From a virus, in the IMG/VR virus record IMGVR_UViG_3300023178_000120, positions 1-37,477 of that record: a DNA stretch of 37,477 nt, one strand, 5' to 3'. How positions within the stretch are numbered: the stretch's first letter is position 1; the number at the start of each line of letters is the position of its first letter. The position numbers and the translations under genes are program-made. Positions 23,091 to 30,459 of the stretch are shown here, in pieces. A model generated the notes under the pieces. The model had not been told where the DNA came from and did not search any database. It saw nothing but the letters and a program-made list of their open reading frames with translations.

Positions 23091-24288
23091 ATGTAAATAT
23101 GTCCTTCCAGTGAGTCCCTCTGGTCTTAGAAACTTCTTTCATAAAAGAATGACCTTGTTCCCATAATAAAGGTGATGTTTCTTTTGAATTTAAATACGCC
23201 ATCATGTTAGGAGAGAGTATATAGTTTTTGTATTTAGATTTTTCAAACTGTTTTAATATTTTTTGTTTAAATTCTATAGGTGCACAGTTAATCGACAAAT
23301 AGGAAGGAAAAGTCAAAAAGTTTTGATTTATGCTTGTGTGTTTTTTCATTTGTTTTATAGGCAAAGCCCACTCATAGAATTCCTCTAAATATGGCAAATT
23401 TAACCATTGTATAGTGCAAGTAATATTAACATGACTTAGCGAAGGCGTGCTTATCAACCCCTTTATATTTTCGTTTATACTGTCCCACGAATTGATAGGA
23501 GATCTTATCCATTTGTTTTTATCATCTACAGCATCAACGCTCATACCGAGAGTAACAGTCTTAAACTCTTTCCAAATATCATGGAACTCAGGTTTATAAA
23601 CTGAGCAATTAGTATTGTAGCTAATTTGAATATTTTTCGATACACCTTCTTCAATTAGCCTTTCTAAAAACCTCCAATGTGGTTCCATAATAAAAGGCTC
23701 ACCACCATTAATATACAAATAACGTAAGTCATGTTTATATTCTAACAGTTCTTCTATCTTATCTTCATCAAACCACTGAAACAACTCATACTCGGTTGAG
23801 TTTGCTGGAACAAAGTCTAAAGCATTTTGCCATTGACGATATTCTTTAATTAGAGCAGAGCTTGAATCGGGGTAACACATCATACATTTTGAGTTACATA
23901 AGTTACTCATTCTCAAATCTATAAATTGTAGCTTGGGTTCATGTGGAGTACCCCACCTCCTAGTTTCAATAGTGCGCCTAGAATCTCCGCCATTATCTTC
24001 TATTTTGTAACAACCCTGACAAGCGGCAGGCCTTTTACCATTCAACATATCCTTTCTAACATCTACAACACTGCTTTGTTCCCACAATTTTTTTACTGGT
24101 TTGTTTTTCAGGTTCAACATATTATTCAGTGGATCTCTATAAAATCCATCATTCGGGGGAAACATCTCAGCAACACAGCACAATGACACATGGCCATTAG
24201 GATGCCAATTCATGTGATTGAAAGGTAGAGGACAGTATGTTTCTTCTACACTGTATGTTACGTCTTTTAATTCAATTTTCTCTGTCAT
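23080..24288 (-). CDS. Radical SAM protein with N-terminal SPASM/twitch-like motif (C)
   Basis: A 402-aa protein from the ATG at 24288, which forms an ATGA overlap with the upstream stop; the ATG five codons earlier is not needed. The core motif is SNLCNSKCMMC (C131-X3-C135-X2-C138), with INGGEPF as the SAM site. The N-terminal cysteines are C19 (YCPLPFNHMNWHPNGHVSL), C37/C38 (CC) and C90-X2-C93 (ACQGCYKIED). The N-terminal motif reads almost like a C-terminal SPASM moved to the front. The function is unknown beyond radical SAM chemistry. Confidence 0.85.
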   Translation of the reverse strand: MTEKIELKDVTYSVEETYCPLPFNHMNWHPNGHVSLCCVAEMFPPNDGFYRDPLNNMLNLKNKPVKKLWEQSSVVDVRKDMLNGKRPAACQGCYKIEDNGGDSRRTIETRRWGTPHEPKLQFIDLRMSNLCNSKCMMCYPDSSSALIKEYRQWQNALDFVPANSTEYELFQWFDEDKIEELLEYKHDLRYLYINGGEPFIMEPHWRFLERLIEEGVSKNIQISYNTNCSVYKPEFHDIWKEFKTVTLGMSVDAVDDKNKWIRSPINSWDSINENIKGLISTPSLSHVNITCTIQWLNLPYLEEFYEWALPIKQMKKHTSINQNFLTFPSYLSINCAPIEFKQKILKQFEKSKYKNYILSPNMMAYLNSKETSPLLWEQGHSFMKEVSKTRGTHWKDIFTYDY

Positions 24289-25619
24289 AAGGTATCGTAC
24301 CATTCCAAAAATTCTTTTGGAAAAATTCTAATAGTTTTATCTCGCCTTATATCATATTGTTCATAAAATCTTTTGAAGTCTTTTCTGTTAGCTTCAATGT
24401 CTGTGTCATATAAGTGTGGCTTTTCTATAACTTTGACATAAGATATAAGTCTTTCAATGTCTCCTTTTTCCATAGAATTTAGATAAGGACTATATCTATT
24501 TGTCTCATACCAATCCTCAAGTTCTTTATGTATGCCATGTCTTAACTCGTTGGGCAAAACTGTCACACTCATAAAGGCGGGAAAACGTAAAAAGTTTACA
24601 CTTATGCCTAAACTTTTTTTAGTATACTTCTTTTTCCATTCCATCATTTGGTCTAAAAAATTTGTTACACTAAAAATACACAAAGCATTAATTGTCATCA
24701 TAACAACAATACGTCTTACATTGGACTCTTCCAGTATTCGTTCAATATTGTTTTTCCAATGATTGTAATCTAACTTATCTCTAATATATTCTGCTTGGTC
24801 ACCTACTGCTTCCATACTTGTAAAAATAGTTAGATTTTTCATACCATGTGATTTCTGAATCAACTTATCTATTAAGGCTTTCTTAGCTCCTAAGTTACTG
24901 TTGACCCCTACTTCAAATTCTCTCTCCTCCTCAATTACTCTATCAAAGAGTTTCCATACATCATCTGACATAAGAGGTTCGCCACCAGTAATTCTCAATA
25001 CTCTTAATTCATTAGCAAGTTCGGGCCACCAGTTCCACCACGCTTCAATAAAAGGATTGTTTTCTTTTTCATAACAGTTATTAATTGAACCATCATGTTT
25101 AAAGGCTCCCATACCTCTTGTTTCGCCTTCATAGAAACCATGTTTCTTAATGTCTTTTGCCCATTCAGTGCTGAAGTTGGCATTACAATAACTACAAGCA
25201 AAGTTACAGGTCCTATCAAACATTACTTCAATAGTAGGCGGGACAACTCTCGCATCTGCTGGTAATTCATACCATTTTTGCATTTCTTCAGGTGTAAACT
25301 GTAGCGATTTAAAAACACGATCCGATAAGTAATCAGGACCCATGCTTTCTACTTTCCAACAATAGTCACACTCTGTAGGTTTTTCACCTTTCTGCATTAG
25401 ATCACGCATTTTAATTTTATGATCTGTAGTATGAAGTTTAGCAGGATCTTCTTGTATTTGTACAACATCAATTTTATGTACAGGAGGCAAGTGACAAGAA
25501 GCGGTCTCACCACTGTTCAGCCATAGCGTGCTGTTACCCCACTTAGCGCCACAAAAAGATTGTGACTTAGAGTTCAAAACTTCATTTCTAAATTTAACTA
25601 ATTCTTTTGAATCAGCCAT
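24285..25619 (-). CDS. Radical SAM protein with N-terminal SPASM/twitch-like motif (B)
   Basis: A 444-aa protein. The core motif is DRTCNFACSYC (C138-X3-C142-X2-C145) and the SAM site is ITGGEPL. The N-terminal cysteines are C23 (SFCGAKW), C42 (SGETASCH) and C84-X2-C87 (ECDYCWKVES). It is clearly a paralogue of the next gene upstream, sharing SFCxAKW, SGExxSCHxP, ECDYCW and the EAWWNWWPEL/EAFWKWWPDL segment. The CC of the other proteins is CH here, so one ligand may be His. The start is 25619 or 25631; both overlap the upstream gene. Confidence 0.85.
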   Translation of the reverse strand: MADSKELVKFRNEVLNSKSQSFCGAKWGNSTLWLNSGETASCHLPPVHKIDVVQIQEDPAKLHTTDHKIKMRDLMQKGEKPTECDYCWKVESMGPDYLSDRVFKSLQFTPEEMQKWYELPADARVVPPTIEVMFDRTCNFACSYCNANFSTEWAKDIKKHGFYEGETRGMGAFKHDGSINNCYEKENNPFIEAWWNWWPELANELRVLRITGGEPLMSDDVWKLFDRVIEEEREFEVGVNSNLGAKKALIDKLIQKSHGMKNLTIFTSMEAVGDQAEYIRDKLDYNHWKNNIERILEESNVRRIVVMMTINALCIFSVTNFLDQMMEWKKKYTKKSLGISVNFLRFPAFMSVTVLPNELRHGIHKELEDWYETNRYSPYLNSMEKGDIERLISYVKVIEKPHLYDTDIEANRKDFKRFYEQYDIRRDKTIRIFPKEFLEWYDTL

Positions 25620-27081
25620 AATAATCTTCATCCATTAAGTATGATAACATCGGAAATGTTCTACAAAAGTCTCTGCCACGCCTTTCATCTAATTGCCTAA
25701 TATAAGATCTCATATCATCATAAACAATTTTAGGCTGTTTATCATTTCTCATAAATTCAACTAGACGTTCAACTTGATCTACCTCTTCAAAATAAAATGC
25801 CTCAGAAGGATCTTTTTCTTTTGTCAGTTTCCACTTGTTTATGTATTCTAACCATTCTTCGCCATACTTTTGCTTATCGTTCTCGTTCAGCAATGACAAC
25901 ATCAGAGTTCTAGGAAAACGAAGATATGATAAATGAGTTCTTACTCTAAACTCATGTTTCTTGGTTTGATATTTCCCTCTAAATTCTTTTATTTGTTCAA
26001 GGAAGCCTTTGAAAGAAGGTGCGCTTGTCAAATTAATTGTAGTCATAAAATGTAATCTAGTAGAAGGGGGAGTATTATCTAATACTTTATAACAATTTTC
26101 AATAAACTCCTCGTAATTCATACCTTCACGGGAATATTCTGCGTGTTCACCGATATTTTCTAATGAAGTGTATACATCAAAATATTTTAGGTTATCTGAC
26201 ATTCGGTTAATAGATTCAATCATCTGATCTACTTTATTGTCAGGAGCATTTAAATTTGAGTTTATAGCAAGTATCATATCTTTGTTAGGATTATTTTCAA
26301 CATAATCAAACAGCCGCCAAGTGTGTTTACTTAACAAAGGCTCGCCACCAGTAATTCTAAATGTCTGTAAGTTAGGATATAAGTCAGGCCACCATTTCCA
26401 AAAAGCTTCAATATAAGGATTGTACTCTTTATGATGAATGGGTAATTTGCCTACTGATTTCAACCAATCCAAATTATGTAGATTATATTCTGTTTGTTTT
26501 ATATCACCATGTTTTCTAACTTCTTCCTGCCAGCGTGAGGATGATTCCGGACTACAATAGATACATTTAAAATTACAGGTACTATCGAAAGCAACTTCCA
26601 TATAAGTAGGTGTAATAAATTGACCATGTCCGGACTTAATAATATCTTTAATATAAGGCAACGACCAGGAGTAAGAGGATTTGTAAATTCTATCACTAAT
26701 ATGTTCGGGATTTTGATTTTCAATGCGCCAACAATAATCACATTCTTCAGTCTGTATACCATTAAGCATTTCACGCCTTGCTTTCATTTTATGTGCAGTA
26801 TTGTGAATACCTGAAGGATTGTCTTTAATATCAGAGAGTTTAATGTGATGTCTAGACGGATGGTGACAAGAATGAGTCTCGCCACTATACAATAATATTG
26901 TTGACTGCATCCATTTGGCAGCACAAAAAGAAGGACTTACTTCATTGATAGTGTTCCTTGCTTGTTTTAGAAAATTAAAGTATGCTTCAGGATCATGTAC
27001 GTCTAAATTATGTTGTGCATGAGGGCTGTCTTTGTCATCTCTTGTTTTTTCTGTTATATCTAAAACTTCAATTTTGTCCAT
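25612..27081 (-). CDS. Radical SAM protein with N-terminal SPASM/twitch-like motif (A)
   Basis: A 489-aa protein from the ATG at 27081, which overlaps the methyltransferase end by 14 bases; an ATG ten codons earlier is possible. The core motif is DSTCNFKCIYC (C169-X3-C173-X2-C176), with ITGGEPL (GGEP at 245-248). The N-terminal cysteines are C53 (SFCAAKW), C72 (SGETHSCHHP) and C114-X2-C117 (ECDYCWRIEN). It has an extra ~30 N-terminal residues compared with its paralogue B. The pair probably arose by tandem duplication and then diverged. Confidence 0.85.
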   Translation of the reverse strand: MDKIEVLDITEKTRDDKDSPHAQHNLDVHDPEAYFNFLKQARNTINEVSPSFCAAKWMQSTILLYSGETHSCHHPSRHHIKLSDIKDNPSGIHNTAHKMKARREMLNGIQTEECDYCWRIENQNPEHISDRIYKSSYSWSLPYIKDIIKSGHGQFITPTYMEVAFDSTCNFKCIYCSPESSSRWQEEVRKHGDIKQTEYNLHNLDWLKSVGKLPIHHKEYNPYIEAFWKWWPDLYPNLQTFRITGGEPLLSKHTWRLFDYVENNPNKDMILAINSNLNAPDNKVDQMIESINRMSDNLKYFDVYTSLENIGEHAEYSREGMNYEEFIENCYKVLDNTPPSTRLHFMTTINLTSAPSFKGFLEQIKEFRGKYQTKKHEFRVRTHLSYLRFPRTLMLSLLNENDKQKYGEEWLEYINKWKLTKEKDPSEAFYFEEVDQVERLVEFMRNDKQPKIVYDDMRSYIRQLDERRGRDFCRTFPMLSYLMDEDYYG

Positions 27082-27688
27082 AAGCCATATATCTAATAAA
27101 GGGAGACCCATCTGGTCTCATTCCACAATTTACTTCTTTGTATTCAAAACAATCTAACGCATGGTTGATACGCAAAAATTCATTCATAGAATCAGTGCAT
27201 CTAATATGTTCATCACACTCAAAAAAGTTATTGCCTTGTATAAAGTATTTAGTACCCTTGGGAATCTTGTTCCGCCAAGTATCATATGTTTCTTGTGAAA
27301 CGTGTTCTGTGCTTGTATTGATAACTAGGTATGGATCCTCGGGATACTCATACTCACCCATGTCAGCAGTAACAGGAATTATATTAGGTTCTTCTATGTG
27401 TAAGGTATTTTTACAAACTGCTTTCATACCTTCAATAACTCGTTTACATTTAGGGTCTATATCAATACTGTAATACTTGTTAGGATACTTGTGATACAAC
27501 ATTTGAGCAAACACACCATACCAACCTCCAAAAATGTAAAGAGGAGTGTCTGCAAATTCTAAATCGGTTAGTAATTCTATAGCTGCTTCTTTACTTATTA
27601 TTTGACTAGGCCAAAAACATTCAGCAAACCTGTTCAAATATTCAGGATTGTTTTTAACAAAAAACATCCAAGCACTAATTGGATTCAC
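27068..27688 (-). CDS. Class I SAM-dependent methyltransferase-like protein
   Basis: A 206-aa protein with a Rossmann-type start: LYIFGGWYGVFAQML at 50-64 as a variant of the GxGxG loop, YYSIDIDPKCKRVIEG at 72-87 with the acidic residue after strand 2, then a TADMGEYEYPEDPYLVINTSTEH segment (short form: PYLVINTSTEHVS). The family annotated as methyltransferase in marine phages looks like this. FGGWYG is unusual for the glycine loop, so activity is not certain. Four-base overlap with the glycosyltransferase upstream. Confidence 0.7.
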   Translation of the reverse strand: MNPISAWMFFVKNNPEYLNRFAECFWPSQIISKEAAIELLTDLEFADTPLYIFGGWYGVFAQMLYHKYPNKYYSIDIDPKCKRVIEGMKAVCKNTLHIEEPNIIPVTADMGEYEYPEDPYLVINTSTEHVSQETYDTWRNKIPKGTKYFIQGNNFFECDEHIRCTDSMNEFLRINHALDCFEYKEVNCGMRPDGSPFIRYMAYGQN

Positions 27689-28482
27689 ACAAAGGTTCCT
27701 AGGTAAGTGACCTTACTGTTAGTAAAGTCTAGTTCGTTTACTCTCTCAAAAAAAGGCACCATGTTTTCAGCATTTGCCTCATTGACAAATTGGTGTAAGA
27801 CACCGCCTTCTTCTAGATCATAAAAATAAAATTTTTGATTTTTTAACAAGAAGTACCTTAACTCAGGAGTTTGACTATACAACTCAAAACTAGCCATTAC
27901 ATCATCTGCTGCCTTTAAAGTTTCATTGTAGCGAAAACTTTTTGCTGCGTAGGAGGACAATAAGAGAAACCTATTAAATGGTATTATATTATCCATTGTA
28001 GTTTTTAATTGACGCAACATTCTCAAATTAGGTCTTGCTGAACGATTCGCAAATGTAGAGGAAGTGATAGTAGCAAAAAAATTTTCAAAATTTGTTTCTT
28101 CCCCTTCCCAGGTCATAGGATTGTTTTCTTGTCCAATAACATCAGGGGAATTCTCAGGCTCTAACATTTTTACATATCTTACAAGTTGCTTTACTCCACC
28201 TTTAGTGTAATAGTCATCACCGTCAATAGGCAATAGATATTCATAGTTTTGTTGAATAAAATAATCCAACACGCTATTTTTGCCTTTACCAGGTGTACCG
28301 TTGCATTCTGTTTCAATTACAGTATAGCCAGCACAACTCCCCTCAACCTTTTTCAAATATTCTGGGTCAAGTGAGTTTGAAATAACTACAATATCTACAT
28401 CTTCACAGTCTACTGAGTCTACACATCTTCTTGCCTTTTCTGCGTCTCTTGTAGTCAAAACCCCTACTAAAAACTTAGACAC
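27685..28482 (-). CDS. GT-A type glycosyltransferase (family 2-like)
   Basis: A 265-aa protein with the family 2 pattern: KFLVGVLTTRDAEKARRCVDS at the start, DIVVISNSLDPEYLKKV, then TPGKGKNSVLDYFIQQNYEY-type helix and YLLPIDGDDYY with the DxD metal/nucleotide-sugar site at D87-D90. No membrane segment is seen, so it should act in the cytoplasm. The sugar and acceptor are unknown. It overlaps both neighbours. With the carbamoyltransferase and methyltransferase in the same operon, a decorated glycan or a sugar attached to a nucleobase or lipid is a reasonable inference. Confidence 0.8.
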   Translation of the reverse strand: MSKFLVGVLTTRDAEKARRCVDSVDCEDVDIVVISNSLDPEYLKKVEGSCAGYTVIETECNGTPGKGKNSVLDYFIQQNYEYLLPIDGDDYYTKGGVKQLVRYVKMLEPENSPDVIGQENNPMTWEGEETNFENFFATITSSTFANRSARPNLRMLRQLKTTMDNIIPFNRFLLLSSYAAKSFRYNETLKAADDVMASFELYSQTPELRYFLLKNQKFYFYDLEEGGVLHQFVNEANAENMVPFFERVNELDFTNSKVTYLGTFV

Positions 28483-29347
28483 TATTCCTCCTTAAAATCC
28501 ATTCCGGATCGTCCCTGTTACTTATCGGAAACGTATACCGGTGTAAAACACGTTTTTCTAATATGTCACTATTATAGTATGGCCGCCGGTGTAATGTCAA
28601 TAGTTGATCGCTCAAAACTATGTCACCATAATCCCAAAAGTGTCGGTAAATAAACTTGTCTTGATACAGATACTCCATGAGTTCATCATAAAAGTCTGCT
28701 TCGGTAACAAGGTCATTGTTGTGATACCAATACAATCCTTTGACACCTGCGATATTCTCTTGTAAAATATACATCTCATATTCTTCAACATTGGTTGACA
28801 TATATTTTAACTGATATTCAGGCGGTTTGTCGGCCCACTTACTAGCAGCCGTATATGTATACTTACATTTCACACCCTCAAGTTTCTGCTTGAGTTCAGC
28901 AGGCATTTCAGCCAATGCTCGAGCAGTATTCAACCATTGAGTTTCAGTACCAACAACATCATCAATCCCTTGTAATGCTACACCGTCTGCTCGGGTTGGC
29001 CCGTTTAGGTTGGCGTGCCACTTGAGTTCGCCTGTAGGAAAAATACCTCCATGCAATCCCTTATCCGTTTTCCCCCCGTTGACGCGCTGACAGGGATAAG
29101 CATCTACGTCAGTGGGATCTACAAACTCCTCAGGCAGGCCTATCACATCACCATGCCTATTCCACAACATCTGATTGTAGTTAGCAATGCGACTCATCTT
29201 GTGTATGAGTCTTGATAGGTATATATTGTTGGTTGATTGTTTTGGAATAACAACAATCAGTTTTTCTGATAGTGTCTTAAAAATGCTCTGTGCTAATTCA
29301 TCACTTACATCCTTAATGTCAATATCAAGCTCTACATGATTATCCAC
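28475..29347 (-). CDS. TauD-like 2OG-Fe(II) dioxygenase, H-x-N variant
   Basis: A 290-aa protein of the TauD/TfdA type. The iron site begins ELKWHANLNGPTRADG, but the normal H-x-D is H111-A-N113. The distal part GDIVLSDQLLTLHRRPYY supplies His253, and RVLHRYTF the 2OG-binding Arg. The replaced Asp could reduce or alter iron binding, as in halogenase-like variants where it is lost. It is the second gene of the long operon, with eight-base overlaps on both sides. The substrate is unknown. Confidence 0.75.
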   Translation of the reverse strand: MDNHVELDIDIKDVSDELAQSIFKTLSEKLIVVIPKQSTNNIYLSRLIHKMSRIANYNQMLWNRHGDVIGLPEEFVDPTDVDAYPCQRVNGGKTDKGLHGGIFPTGELKWHANLNGPTRADGVALQGIDDVVGTETQWLNTARALAEMPAELKQKLEGVKCKYTYTAASKWADKPPEYQLKYMSTNVEEYEMYILQENIAGVKGLYWYHNNDLVTEADFYDELMEYLYQDKFIYRHFWDYGDIVLSDQLLTLHRRPYYNSDILEKRVLHRYTFPISNRDDPEWILRRNSV

Positions 29348-29648
29348 GCCTCATCCTCGAAATGTCTTTTGCCTCCTCGTCATTGATAATAGGAACGGCA
29401 TTAGACTTGTGCATTGTTGCAATACCCTTGACAAGTGTACCTGTGTACTCTTTACGTTCGGGCTTCGAGGTATTTATAGCAGTGTTAGATGACACGCTAT
29501 TGTATTTCGGTGTCTCACGGTAATAAGGGTTAGGGGGCGGAGTATATGCCTGGAATTTAGGCGGAGTATACTTTTCATATACTTCACCTTTGACTTTTTT
29601 AGCTTTACGTCTACGTGGTTTGTTATTGGCCGAAAGATCTAAAAACAT
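29340..29648 (-). CDS. Small basic Pro-rich protein, first gene of the operon
   Basis: 102 aa from the ATG at 29648, with GAGGAA eight bases upstream; a longer frame to 29708 would cover the promoter -10 and is rejected. It is basic at the start (MFLDLSANNKPRRRKAKKVK) and then Pro/Tyr-rich (YEKYTPPKFQAYTPPPNPYY), with a C-terminal NDEEAKDISRMRRG. It appears disordered, and no domain is recognised. Being first in the operon, it may regulate or bind nucleic acid, but this is a guess. Confidence 0.65.
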   Translation of the reverse strand: MFLDLSANNKPRRRKAKKVKGEVYEKYTPPKFQAYTPPPNPYYRETPKYNSVSSNTAINTSKPERKEYTGTLVKGIATMHKSNAVPIINDEEAKDISRMRRG

Positions 29649-29676
29649 AATATATTCCTCACATTTTGTCCGACTA

Positions 29677-29704
29677 TTATTACACATATTTCGGCATTTG
29701 TCAA
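29677..29704 (-). promoter_or_regulatory. Sigma-70-like promoter of the radical SAM operon
   Basis: Minus strand: perfect TTGACA (29699-29704), a 16-base spacer and TAATAA (29677-29682), or AATAAT with a 17-base spacer. It lies about 30 bases before the ATG at 29648, with no other gene in between, so it should drive the overlapping genes down to 16782. Confidence 0.6.
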
Positions 29705-29756
29705 GCATTTTTTTGCCAATAAAATCAATAATTTAGGTGTCGTAATAGTGACAATA

Positions 29757-29764
29757 TATAAATA
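29757..29764 (+). promoter_or_regulatory. T4-type late promoter (TATAAATA) before the nitroreductase
   Basis: An exact TATAAATA on the plus strand, 38 bases before the ATG at 29803 and with AGAGGA as the ribosome site in between. It stands back to back with the early minus-strand promoter at 29677-29704, so one 150-base gap separates early and late transcription. Confidence 0.7.
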
Positions 29765-29802
29765 GTAGGGTTAGTCACATATCTGACAATAGAGGACTCC
29801 TA

Positions 29803-30432
29803 ATGGAAAACAAAAAATTTACTAATAAAGACATTAAAAAGGCCATTCACAGAAGCCAACACACTCAACGAAACTGGGATCTGAGTAAAGAAGTTCCTCA
29901 AGAAGATTTAGATCTTATTTTGGAATCTGTAACTCAATGCCCAAGCAAACAAAATCGCCCTTATTATAAAGTTCATGCTATTACTAACCGTGACATGATT
30001 GAAAAAATCCATTCTAAGACTGAAGGATTTGGTCTGCTTTTTACTGAGGACGGTGTCAAATCACAAACTAATCCACAAACACTTGCTAATGTTGTACTTG
30101 TGTTTGAAAGAAATGAAGAAGTTAAAAATCCTTATGATAAGGTACAAGGCAAACTACAGGAAACTGCACAAAGAGATACCGACATGGCAGTGGGTATTGC
30201 TGCAGGATATTGTAATATTGTATCTAGTATGATGGGATATAGAACAGGATGTTGTTTGTGTTTCAATCCTCAAGACATGAAAGAAACCATAGGACTTGAG
30301 GGCGAACCTCTACTAATCATGGGAGTAGGACACGCTAAGGAAGGTGTAAGCCGTAGAGTACATCATATGGATGAAAGCTACACATTTACAACCAATAGAA
30401 AACATAAAATAGCTGTAAAGCACGTAGCTTAA
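29803..30432 (+). CDS. Nitroreductase family FMN protein
   Basis: A 209-aa protein of the nitroreductase fold: SQHTQRNWDLSKEVPQEDLD as the N-terminal RxxR-like start, ESVTQCPSKQNRPYYKVHAI as the FMN contact region, DMAVGIAAGYCNIVSSMMGYRTGCC as the core helix, and EPLLIMGVGHAKEG at the C-terminal FMN site. Such enzymes use NAD(P)H to reduce nitro groups, quinones or flavins. It has its own late promoter and a good ribosome site (GAGGAC), and it precedes virion-type genes. Its purpose in the phage is unclear. Confidence 0.85.
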   Translation: MENKKFTNKDIKKAIHRSQHTQRNWDLSKEVPQEDLDLILESVTQCPSKQNRPYYKVHAITNRDMIEKIHSKTEGFGLLFTEDGVKSQTNPQTLANVVLVFERNEEVKNPYDKVQGKLQETAQRDTDMAVGIAAGYCNIVSSMMGYRTGCCLCFNPQDMKETIGLEGEPLLIMGVGHAKEGVSRRVHHMDESYTFTTNRKHKIAVKHVA

Positions 30433-30459
30433 TAGTTAATTTTAACAAAGGGGCAATAC

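Noticed and set aside
29471-29478. TATAAATA on the minus strand inside the small basic gene
   Set aside because: It lies about 120 bases before the TauD-like gene, inside codons of the upstream gene; too far and likely chance.
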